Made by a program: the position numbers and the translations under genes
From: Miniphocaeibacter halophilus
Lineage (GTDB): Bacteria > Bacillota > Clostridia > Tissierellales > Peptoniphilaceae
Assembly (NCBI RefSeq): GCF_016458825.1
Contig: NZ_CP066744.1
Span: 253,001-317,000, forward strand
DNA length: 64,000 bases
Direction of reading: 5' to 3'
Part shown: positions 27,743-34,577 of the stretch, one piece after another
Numbering within the stretch: position 1 is the stretch's first letter
Layout of the letters: each line of letters begins with the position of its first letter
The notes under the pieces: generated by a model
What the model saw: the letters and a program-made list of their open reading frames with translations, nothing else
Database searches by the model: none
What the model was told of the DNA's origin: nothing

Positions 27743-28196
27743 TGTATACAAGGTAATTTTTTTCTTCTATTATTAAGGCTGACAATCTTCCGTTATTTAT
27801 TTTCTTTTCAATAGTGGTTTTACTTTCTAAGGACTTAAAAATTATTCCATTTACTAAATAAATTTTATTTCCAATAATATTTTTAATAGCTGAAATCTTT
27901 ATATATGTAGAAGCTCCGTCATTTTTACAAATTGGCTTTCTTGTTTTTATTGGTACAAATATATTTTCCTTATTGTAAACGTAAGGAATATTCTTCTTTA
28001 TATAAAGATGTTTTTTAATAATTAACCTAACTTGCTCCATATCGAGTAAATCGAACCTTGCCATCTGTTTAAAAATTGTAGATATTCTCCTACTATCTCT
28101 TACTAGGGAGCCGTCTAGTAAATATACATAGGTAATATTTCCAATTCCTTCAACATATTTTGGTTCGAGAGCAACTATATCATCTTTAGAATACAT
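27738..28196 (-). CDS. ComK-like competence transcription factor (tentative)
   Basis: The product is 152 aa with no signal or membrane segment. The middle part (NIFVPIKTRKPICKNDGAS, then YIKISAIK and VNGIIFKSLESKTTI) follows the ComK pattern: a [FV]P[TI]xxTRxP turn, then GxxxxxxxxV[KI], then NG and a short strand. ComK activates DNA-uptake genes. It is shorter than B. subtilis ComK (192 aa), mainly at the C-terminus. GGAGGG precedes the ATG. The promoter carries a LexA box between -35 and -10, so the gene should be induced by DNA damage. An unknown SOS protein with chance similarity is the alternative; the family call rests on motif recall only. Confidence 0.55.
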   Translation of the reverse strand: MYSKDDIVALEPKYVEGIGNITYVYLLDGSLVRDSRRISTIFKQMARFDLLDMEQVRLIIKKHLYIKKNIPYVYNKENIFVPIKTRKPICKNDGASTYIKISAIKNIIGNKIYLVNGIIFKSLESKTTIEKKINNGRLSALIIEEKNYLVYK

Positions 28197-28215
28197 ATAT
28201 CCCTCCAGTGGTTAA

Positions 28216-28244
28216 ATTATATCAGAACATATGTTCGGGGTCAA
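28216..28244 (-). promoter_or_regulatory. Promoter with embedded LexA (SOS) box
   Basis: On the minus strand: -35 TTGACC (28239-28244), a spacer of exactly 17 bp, and -10 TATAAT (28216-28221). The spacer holds GAAC-ATAT-GTTC (28225-28236), a perfect palindrome fitting the Gram-positive LexA/DinR consensus GAAC-N4-GTTC. Its position between the two promoter elements is the classic one for repression. Confidence 0.8.
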
Positions 28245-28350
28245 TTTTAAATATTTATTATATGTTAATTGTTCTAAATATCCTAAATTATTATTTTAAG
28301 TTACATTAATATAGTATTGTGATAATATAAATATAAAGGAGGAAAAAATT

Positions 28351-29679
28351 ATGGAACTTGGAACAAATGCATTAATTAATAGTCCATCATTATGGGGATT
28401 AATACCGTTATTAATTTACATAGTATTAATTTTTATGAACCAATCAAATTTAGTAGCTACACTAGTAGGTATTTTTGTTGGTGCTATTATAACGGGACAA
28501 AGCCTAGGTATGATGGCCGATAATTTTGCAGCAAGTCTTGGCTCATCTGTTGCTATTATTGGTTTCATCATTATGTTAGGTTCAGGACTAGGAAAATTAA
28601 TGAATCGCTCAGGTATTACAAAAACTCTGGTTTATTGGATAGTTAAAAGAATTGGTGTTGACACTCAATCAAAGGCAAAACTTGTTATTATAATTGTTTC
28701 TATTGTAATTTGTGGTTTGCTAGGCACCTTAGGTGGTGGTAATGCTGTTGTTGCACCAATTATTATTCCAATACTTGCTACTGTTGGAATAACTCCATCG
28801 GCTGCATCTTTAATCTTGAAAAACGCCGGTGAAGTTGGGCTTATTTGGGGACCATTAACAGGTGTAACACTTATGTCTTTAAAAGTTACCGGTCTTTCCT
28901 ATGGAAGATTTATGTTATTTGCAGCAATTCCTTTTGGAGTACTTTGGTTAATTGGTACTTGGATTGGAGCAAATAGAGTGCAAAAACAAACTGTTGGAAC
29001 TGAAAGTTATGAAATTACAGAAGATATGAAGGTAGAAAATAATCAATCAACTAAAAGGGAAAATATTGCTACAATAATATTCCTTCTAACTTTTATAGCC
29101 TTGGTTGTTTATGGAATATTGGCAGAACAAGGAACAAGTTACGCTATTTTAGTAATGGTTGTTTTAATTGTTGTTGTTTCCATAGTTGGCGGAATTAAAC
29201 CAAAAGAAGCAGAAACTGAGGTTATTTCCGGTGTTGCAAGTATGGCTGAACTATTTTTAATTTTTGTAACAATAGATGTTCTTCTAAACCTTGTTACAGT
29301 AGCAGGTGGATTTGAAGCTTTAGCTAACTTTATAGAAAATGCTTTCAACGGTATTGGCGCTACATCTGTAATGTTAATTTCCAGCATAACAGGTGGTTTA
29401 GGAATAGAGGCAGCGGCAGTTTCAGAAATTCAAATTATTTCCGATATGTTTGGTGAAATGGCAAGAAATGCTAAGTTACCTATGGAGATGTTCGCTATTT
29501 CATTACTTGCTGCAACAAGACTTACCGGTAGTATTTATCCAACTTCAAATTTAGTTGGACAAATGGGAATTGCTCATTCCAGCAATATGAAAAAAGTATT
29601 ACAAGGTAACTGGATTAGTATAGTTCCAGTTGTAATATTCATAATAGTTTGGGCTTTTGTAGGAGTAAAAATATTATAG
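28351..29679 (+). CDS. Multi-pass transporter of the ion transporter / Na+:H+ antiporter-like (NhaC/GntP-type) group
   Basis: The product is 442 aa with about 11-12 hydrophobic segments across its length. A glycine-rich re-entrant-like stretch GLLGTLGGGNAVVAPIIIPI and a second in the C-terminal half (TGGLGIEAAAVSEIQII) suggest an inverted-repeat transporter of the ion transporter superfamily. AAAGGAGG precedes the ATG. It is followed at 8 nt by a membrane-dipeptidase gene. The pair probably imports a dipeptide-like or amidated substrate coupled to ions, which the peptidase then cleaves (inference). The substrate is not determinable from sequence. Confidence 0.72.
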   Translation: MELGTNALINSPSLWGLIPLLIYIVLIFMNQSNLVATLVGIFVGAIITGQSLGMMADNFAASLGSSVAIIGFIIMLGSGLGKLMNRSGITKTLVYWIVKRIGVDTQSKAKLVIIIVSIVICGLLGTLGGGNAVVAPIIIPILATVGITPSAASLILKNAGEVGLIWGPLTGVTLMSLKVTGLSYGRFMLFAAIPFGVLWLIGTWIGANRVQKQTVGTESYEITEDMKVENNQSTKRENIATIIFLLTFIALVVYGILAEQGTSYAILVMVVLIVVVSIVGGIKPKEAETEVISGVASMAELFLIFVTIDVLLNLVTVAGGFEALANFIENAFNGIGATSVMLISSITGGLGIEAAAVSEIQIISDMFGEMARNAKLPMEMFAISLLAATRLTGSIYPTSNLVGQMGIAHSSNMKKVLQGNWISIVPVVIFIIVWAFVGVKIL

Positions 29680-29687
29680 GTGAAAAT

Positions 29688-30680
29688 ATGAAATATATAG
29701 ACTTACATTGTGATACTATTCTTCCTCTTATACAACAAGGGGAAAATAGTTCCTTAAGAGAAAACAAAGAACTTGCTTTGGACTTAATTGGATTGAAAAA
29801 GGCAGAAGCAATGGCCCAATGTTTTGCTATTTGGATGCCTGTTGCAGGTGATTTAGCCGGAATAGAAGTTTCTGAAGAATTAGTTCCTACCGGCGGAAAT
29901 TCCGACATAGCTTATATTGACCTTGCCAGTAAAAGACTAAGAAAAGAAGTTTCGGAAAATAGTGACTTAGTTGCATGGGCAAATAATGGAAAAGAAATTG
30001 AAAAGAATAATAATAATGGATTAATATCTGCAATACTGACTATTGAAGACGGAAGAGCCGTTGATGGTAAAATGGAGAATTTGAAATATTTTCATGACTT
30101 GGGAGTTAAAATAATCGCCTTAACATGGAACTATGAAAATTGTTTTGGATTTCCAAACTCAACTGATAAAAATATTATGAATAAGGGTTTAAAGGACTTT
30201 GGTGTAGAGGCAATATCCTACATGAATGAACTTGGAATAGTAGTAGATGTTTCTCATTTATCCGATGGTGGATTTTGGGATGTTGCTAAATATTCTAAAA
30301 AACCATTTATAGCAACCCATTCAAATTGCCGAGCTTTAGCAGAGCATCCAAGAAATCTTACAGATGACATGATTAAGGCTATTGGAAATTCCGGCGGAGT
30401 TGTTGGATTAAACTTCTCTCCAAGATTTTTGAAAAAAGACGGCAACCATTCTTCCATTGACTTAATGGTAAAACACCTTAATCATATGAAAAATATAGGT
30501 GGCTTGGATATTCTTGCCATAGGTACGGACTTTGACGGAACCTGGGCAGATATTATGGACATTAAAAGAGCAGAAAATATGCAATTACTCTTTAATGCCT
30601 TGGAAAAAGACGGTTGGAAATATAGGGAAATGGAAAAATTTGGTTATATTAACGCCTTAAGAATTTTTAATACGAATTAA
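29688..30680 (+). CDS. Membrane-dipeptidase family zinc peptidase (M19)
   Basis: The product is 330 aa, normal for M19. Metal ligands are visible: His7 and Asp9 in DLHCDT, bridging Glu120 in IEDGRA, His190 in DVSHLSD, and His211 in ATHSNCRAL. The downstream GTDFDG supplies the last active-site Asp. It hydrolyses dipeptides, including D-residue-containing ones, in the family. There is no signal peptide, so it is cytoplasmic. The ATG at 29688 is chosen because it lies 8 nt after the transporter stop and begins the conserved HxD motif; an upstream in-frame extension would overlap the transporter. Confidence 0.88.
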   Translation: MKYIDLHCDTILPLIQQGENSSLRENKELALDLIGLKKAEAMAQCFAIWMPVAGDLAGIEVSEELVPTGGNSDIAYIDLASKRLRKEVSENSDLVAWANNGKEIEKNNNNGLISAILTIEDGRAVDGKMENLKYFHDLGVKIIALTWNYENCFGFPNSTDKNIMNKGLKDFGVEAISYMNELGIVVDVSHLSDGGFWDVAKYSKKPFIATHSNCRALAEHPRNLTDDMIKAIGNSGGVVGLNFSPRFLKKDGNHSSIDLMVKHLNHMKNIGGLDILAIGTDFDGTWADIMDIKRAENMQLLFNALEKDGWKYREMEKFGYINALRIFNTN

Positions 30681-30706
30681 AAAAGAGGGAAAATCCCTCT
30701 TTTTTA
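30681..30706. terminator. Bidirectional terminator
   Basis: AAAAAGAGGG and CCCTCTTTTT arms lie directly after the dipeptidase stop and abut the end of a leftward gene fragment. Confidence 0.88.
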
Positions 30707-31093
30707 TTTACTAGGCCTTACTTCAATAAATTTTGAAATTCCATTATCATTTACAGTAATTAATATAATATCCTCTTCTTTTATTTCATCAACTTCAAGC
30801 TTAAATTTCCCATTTTCCACCTGTATGTATTCATTATTTAAATTACCAGTTACATAATTATATATTCTAATTTCCATTGCTCTAATATTTCCATCAACTG
30901 TTCCTGAAATCAAACTACTTCCAACCTTTACTTCATCAATTTCCACCTTTCCTTTTGACTCATAATTAACTACATATTCACCATTTACTGTTAGAAGATT
31001 ATCTTTTCTTGTAAATACCTTCCAAATTTTACCAGCCTTTAAGGGGTCGGAAAATTCTATAATATCCTTAAAATAATAGATATATCTATTATT
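30704..31093 (-). pseudogene. 3' fragment of a surface-protein gene (Ig-like domain), no usable start
   Basis: An open minus frame encodes about 125 residues, reading from YYFKDIIEFSDPLKAGKIW to ISKFIEVRPSK, but contains no credible start with a ribosome-binding site before an in-frame stop. An internal ATG at 30946 would give only 80 aa. The part VKVGSSLISGTVDG...VENGKFKLEVDEIKEEDIILITV resembles the Ig-like linker domain of the CWB2 proteins at 40392-42779 and 34578-36350. I read it as the 3' remnant of a lost or rearranged surface gene. Its 5' edge lies in a 44-bp palindrome. Confidence 0.55.
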
Positions 31094-31104
31094 TTAAGGA
31101 TATT
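31061..31104. repeat. 44-bp perfect palindrome after ftsH
   Basis: The sequence is self-complementary from 31061 to 31104, centred on ATAT at 31081-31084. It starts 8 nt after the ftsH stop. As RNA it forms a 20-bp stem and may stop or stabilise the ftsH transcript, although no strong T-run follows on the minus strand. Confidence 0.8.
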
Positions 31105-31112
31105 TAAAATGC

Positions 31113-32918
31113 CTATTTAGCTGTTAATATTTTCATAAACTCTTCACCGGATATAGTTTCATTTTCATAAAGATGTTTGGAAATCTCATCTAACTTCTGT
31201 CTATTTTCCATTAGAATAGCCTTTGCTTTTTCATACTGTTCTTTAATTAATCTTACTACCATTTTATCTACTTCTTTTTGGGTCTCCGGAGAAGATGCTA
31301 GTGACGTATCTCCACCTAAATATTGGTTAGTAACCGTTTCAAAAGCTACCATTCCAAATTCTTCACTCATACCAAATCTTGTAATCATTGCTCTAGCTAA
31401 TTTAGTCGCTTGCTCAATATCATTAGAAGCTCCTGTAGTAATAGTATTAAATACTATTTCCTCTGCTGCCCTACCTCCAACTAAGGTTGTAATTTTATTT
31501 TCCAATTCTTCTTTAGAAAGTAGGTTTTTATCAGTTTCTTCAACCTGCATCGTATAGCCTAAAGCACCTGAAGTTCTTGGTATAATAGTAATTTTTTGAA
31601 CCGGTGCCGAATGGGTTTGTAAGGCTGCTACTAAGGCATGGCCAACTTCATGGTAGGATACAATTAATTTTTCCTTGTCTGAAAGTATAGCATTTTTCTT
31701 TTGATAACCTGCAATAACAACTTCTACAGATTCCTCAATATCCTCTTGTTTAACAATATCCCTTCCATCTCTTACAGCTCTTAAGGCCGCTTCATTTATC
31801 ATATTGGCAAGTTCTGCACCAGATGCACCAGAGGCCATTCTTGCTATAATACCATAGTCAATTCCAGGCTCTGCGTTAATTTTCTTAGCATGGACTTTTA
31901 AAATTTCTTCCCTACCCTTTAAATCCGGTAACTCAACAGGTACTGTTCTGTCAAAACGTCCCGGTCTTGTTAAAGCAGGGTCTAATGCTTCCGGCCTATT
32001 TGTAGCCGCTAATAAAATTACTCCGGTATTTTCTTCAAAGCCGTCCATTTCAGCTAATAACTGGTTTAAAGTCTGTTCTCTTTCATCATTTCCACCAATA
32101 TTTCCATCACGTTTTTTCCCAATTGCATCTATTTCATCTATAAAGACAATACATGGAGCTTTTTCCTTAGCCTGTTTAAATAAATCCCTTACCTTAGAAG
32201 CTCCCATACCTACAAACATTTCCACAAATTCAGAACCGGACATAGAGAAAAACGGAACCTTGGATTCACCGGCAACAGCCTTTGCAAGCATGGTTTTACC
32301 GGTTCCCGGTGGACCAACTAACAGAACTCCCTTTGGCATATTTGCCCCTACCTTAGAATATTTCTTTGGATTGTGCAAATAGTCCACTATTTCTTCAAGG
32401 TTTTCCTTTGCTTCGTCTTGGCCGGCAACATCTTTAAAACTTATTCCCTCTTCTGACGGAACATATACCTTTGCATTGCTTTTCCCAAAGGTTAAAGCAT
32501 TTCCTCCTCCGGCCTTAGAAGCTATTTTCTTAGCCATATAGGCACCAAATAAATAAAAGATTGCTAAAGGTACTATAAAGGAAAGCAAAAAGGATAATAT
32601 GGGAGAAGTTGGTTTTACAATTTTAGCAGAATATTTAGCTCCTGCCTTATAAAGCCTATCATTTAAGGTTAGATCATTTATTGTTCCTGTTTTATAGAAA
32701 TTTCCTTCCTTATCTGAAAAGACTATTTCATTTGATGAAAGCTCAACTTCCTTAATATCTCTATCTTCAGTCATTTTCATAAATGTTCCATAGTCTACTT
32801 CCTTTACCTTTTGTTCCATTATTAAAGGCTTAATTAATATATTTAGTAATAAGACCACCACCAAGACAATAATATAATAAAATAACAAGGACTTCTTAGG
32901 TGATTTTACTTCTTTCAT
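31113..32918 (-). CDS. ftsH: ATP-dependent zinc metalloprotease FtsH (paralogue 1)
   Basis: The product is 601 aa. Two N-terminal membrane segments (about 10-28 and 105-125) flank an external domain. The AAA+ module has Walker A GPPGTGKT, Walker B CIVFIDEIDAIG and the second region of homology with RPGRFDR. The zinc site is HEVGH (His423-His427). It degrades misfolded or regulatory membrane proteins. It ends soon after the protease domain (GEEFMKILTAK) and lacks the acidic tail of paralogue 2. The gene begins 1 nt after the 148-aa coiled-coil protein gene, so the two are one operon. A second FtsH is at 52160. Confidence 0.95.
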   Translation of the reverse strand: MKEVKSPKKSLLFYYIIVLVVVLLLNILIKPLIMEQKVKEVDYGTFMKMTEDRDIKEVELSSNEIVFSDKEGNFYKTGTINDLTLNDRLYKAGAKYSAKIVKPTSPILSFLLSFIVPLAIFYLFGAYMAKKIASKAGGGNALTFGKSNAKVYVPSEEGISFKDVAGQDEAKENLEEIVDYLHNPKKYSKVGANMPKGVLLVGPPGTGKTMLAKAVAGESKVPFFSMSGSEFVEMFVGMGASKVRDLFKQAKEKAPCIVFIDEIDAIGKKRDGNIGGNDEREQTLNQLLAEMDGFEENTGVILLAATNRPEALDPALTRPGRFDRTVPVELPDLKGREEILKVHAKKINAEPGIDYGIIARMASGASGAELANMINEAALRAVRDGRDIVKQEDIEESVEVVIAGYQKKNAILSDKEKLIVSYHEVGHALVAALQTHSAPVQKITIIPRTSGALGYTMQVEETDKNLLSKEELENKITTLVGGRAAEEIVFNTITTGASNDIEQATKLARAMITRFGMSEEFGMVAFETVTNQYLGGDTSLASSPETQKEVDKMVVRLIKEQYEKAKAILMENRQKLDEISKHLYENETISGEEFMKILTAK

Positions 32919-32919
32919 T

Positions 32920-33366
32920 TTATTCCCCCTTTTCCGATTTTCTATTGTAATTTAACTGACAATTTGAAGCTATTAGAGAGTTATACAAAACATTTACCAT
33001 AGAATATAAGGCCATGTCTAAAGTAAACTCTGCATAGACAATAATGCTTTCAACTATTCTTTCATCTATTTGCTCATTATTATCCAGATATATATCGTCA
33101 ATATTTTTTTGAATTTTTTCCACTCTCTTATTAAAATCTAACTGTGCTTTTGCAAGCTCCCTTATATATTCCGACTTACTATTTTCTGAAGAATTAATTA
33201 GTTCTTCCTTTAATTGATTGTATATTTTTTTTATTTCATCTAATTCTTCCAAAATAGTATCTTCATTACAAAACTGTATTTCATATATTCTACTTATTAA
33301 TCTTGTGTATTTTTTATCTATTTCTAATAATTTAGCAGTTAAAATTTCATTACTAGCATTAACCAT
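32920..33366 (-). CDS. Helical/coiled-coil protein of unknown function in operon with ftsH
   Basis: This 148-aa protein is predominantly charged and helical, with heptad-like stretches (about 40-100: ILEELDEIKKIYNQLKEELI, then DFNKRVEKIQKNIDDIYL). There is no signal peptide and no clear membrane segment. I do not recognise a family. AAGGAG precedes the ATG. It is separated by one base from the ftsH start and is thus likely co-translated with the protease. An adaptor, or a small regulator of that FtsH, is conceivable but unproven. Confidence 0.6.
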   Translation of the reverse strand: MVNASNEILTAKLLEIDKKYTRLISRIYEIQFCNEDTILEELDEIKKIYNQLKEELINSSENSKSEYIRELAKAQLDFNKRVEKIQKNIDDIYLDNNEQIDERIVESIIVYAEFTLDMALYSMVNVLYNSLIASNCQLNYNRKSEKGE

Positions 33367-33443
33367 ACAGTACTCCTTTCACTAAATTAATAATATCAAG
33401 AAGAGAAGTTGTTAACCACTATCAATATTTACTTACTGTAAAT

Positions 33444-33490
33444 ACAAAAAGACAAAAGTGTAAAGAAACTTTACACTTTTGTCTTTTTGT
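33444..33490 (-). terminator. Long perfect terminator hairpin of the TetR gene
   Basis: Two 22-bp perfect arms (33444-33465 and 33469-33490) with an AAA loop contain GACAAAAGTGTAAAG and its complement. A/T runs lie within the stem ends, so it may work in both directions. Confidence 0.85.
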
Positions 33491-33496
33491 AAAAAT

Positions 33497-34036
33497 TTAT
33501 TTAAAAATTATTAACTTTCCTGTTAGCAAATTACAAATTTTCTCCGCTAATTCGTCTATTTCCCCTTCATTGTCTCCTACATCGGTGCTAATTAACAAAC
33601 CTAAAACTCCAAAGGAATAAAATTTTAAAGCAACCTCAAAATCAGAAATAGATAAATTCAGCTTATGACTTTTCTCTAAAAGCATTTTTCCAATATATTT
33701 TTTAGTAATTTTAGAAATTATAAATTCAAAATCCTCTCGTCTTTTAGAGTTTTTAATATTAAAAAACAAAGGCTTATATTCTATAACAAATTTAATAAAG
33801 AGCTTAATAGAATCCTTCATATTGTCTATTTGTTGACTATTTCTATAAACTTCTTCAATATTTCTTTCAATAATCCAGCTAAATAGGTCGTCAAAATCTT
33901 CAAAATGATAATAAAAACTTTGTCTGGTAATATTGCATTTTGCAACAATGTCCTTAATAGTTACCTTATCTATTCCCTTTTCTTCAATTAACTCTCTAGT
34001 AGCCGATGCTAGAACTTCTTTCATATCTATTGCCAT
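33497..34036 (-). CDS. TetR-family transcriptional regulator
   Basis: The product is 179 aa. The N-terminal DNA-binding domain (residues 1-50) has the classic TetR pattern: RELIEEKGIDKVTIKDIVAK, then CNITRQSFYYHFEDFDDL. The C-terminal part is helical, with TetR_C-type ligand-binding features like those of dihydroxyacetone-kinase regulators (DhaS-type; weak). The target is unknown. The ftsH operon lies downstream in the same direction but is separated by a strong terminator. A long intergenic region with two structured repeats lies upstream of this gene. Confidence 0.88.
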   Translation of the reverse strand: MAIDMKEVLASATRELIEEKGIDKVTIKDIVAKCNITRQSFYYHFEDFDDLFSWIIERNIEEVYRNSQQIDNMKDSIKLFIKFVIEYKPLFFNIKNSKRREDFEFIISKITKKYIGKMLLEKSHKLNLSISDFEVALKFYSFGVLGLLISTDVGDNEGEIDELAEKICNLLTGKLIIFK

Positions 34037-34120
34037 AATAATCTCCGTTAAATCTAAATGTTTATTTATTATACCATAAAAGACTTTTTTTGTTTTTTAT
34101 GACTTACTTTCTTCTTTATA

Positions 34121-34209
34121 TTAACGCAGGATGTTTCACTAAACTTCTTTTAAACTAGACAACAGGTTGCCTTTGACCTACCTACAATTTGTAAAACAAA
34201 TTGGGTTAG
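34121..34209. repeat. Structured intergenic element, copy 1
   Basis: This copy of about 89 bp runs from TTAACGCAG to GGGTTAG. The core AACAGGTTGCCTTTGACCTA and the following CCTACAATTT are identical in copy 2. The terminal stem is AATTTGT (34186-34192) with ACAAATT (34196-34202). Confidence 0.8.
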
Positions 34210-34262
34210 CTATTTTAATTATAAGTAATATTTATTTTTATTGTATTTTTATACCTTTCATT

Positions 34263-34353
34263 TTAACGCAGACTGTTTTTTGCCAAGCTTCTTCGAACCT
34301 TGGATAACAGGTTGCCTTTGACCTACCTACAATTTACTTCGTAAATTGGGTTA
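34263..34353. repeat. Structured intergenic element, copy 2
   Basis: This copy, 142 bp from copy 1, has a terminal stem AATTTAC (34331-34337) with GTAAATT (34341-34347): the two last pairs have switched relative to copy 1 and remain complementary. An upstream hairpin is CCAAG-C-TTC (34283-34291) with GAA-C-CTTGG (34295-34303). No known RNA family was recognised. Confidence 0.8.
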
Positions 34354-34359
34354 GGTCAT

Positions 34360-34455
34360 AAAAAATACACCCTATCAATAAATGATAAGGGTGCATTAAT
34401 TTGGGGTCTAAAATATATTGTATGAAAATAAGTCCTTCACCTTTCATAACTTCTA
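34360..34455 (-). ncRNA. Candidate small RNA between phased boxes and terminator
   Basis: A leftward transcript of roughly 90 nt could start below a TATTCT -10-like hexamer (34460-34465) and end at the terminator 34361-34396. The -10 is preceded at 22 bp by four TTACAA-type boxes in 11-bp phase (34488-34526). No convincing protein is encoded. Alternatively these boxes are a leftover promoter of a lost CWB2 gene. Confidence 0.35.
34361..34396 (-). terminator. Leftward intrinsic terminator
   Basis: Arms around ACACCCTATCA and TGATAAGGGTG are followed on the minus strand by a T-run (A-run at 34361-34366). It would end the leftward transcript arriving from the CWB2 gene or from the small transcript proposed just upstream. 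Confidence 0.75.
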
Positions 34456-34487
34456 CATTAGAATATCATATTTTAATACCTCTATTA

Positions 34488-34526
34488 TTACAAAAATATT
34501 AATTATACCTAACAATATCCTAACAA
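34488..34526 (-). promoter_or_regulatory. Four 11-bp-phased TTACAA-type boxes
   Basis: On the + strand the hexamers TTACAA, TTAATT, TAACAA and TAACAA start at 34488, 34499, 34510 and 34521, a strict 11-bp period. The arrays at 36408 and 37694 are of the same type. PhoP/PhoB-type (OmpR-family) response regulators bind direct repeats of this kind. Confidence 0.55.
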
Positions 34527-34577
34527 AATATTCAAATTCAAACCTAGCTCTATTCTTGCCAACAGATAGATTGAATT

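Noticed and set aside
34340-34460. A 37-codon leftward frame starting MKGEGLIFIQYILDP
   Set aside because: No good ribosome-binding site, and the frame runs through the terminator hairpin and into the structured repeat; a non-coding transcript is more likely.
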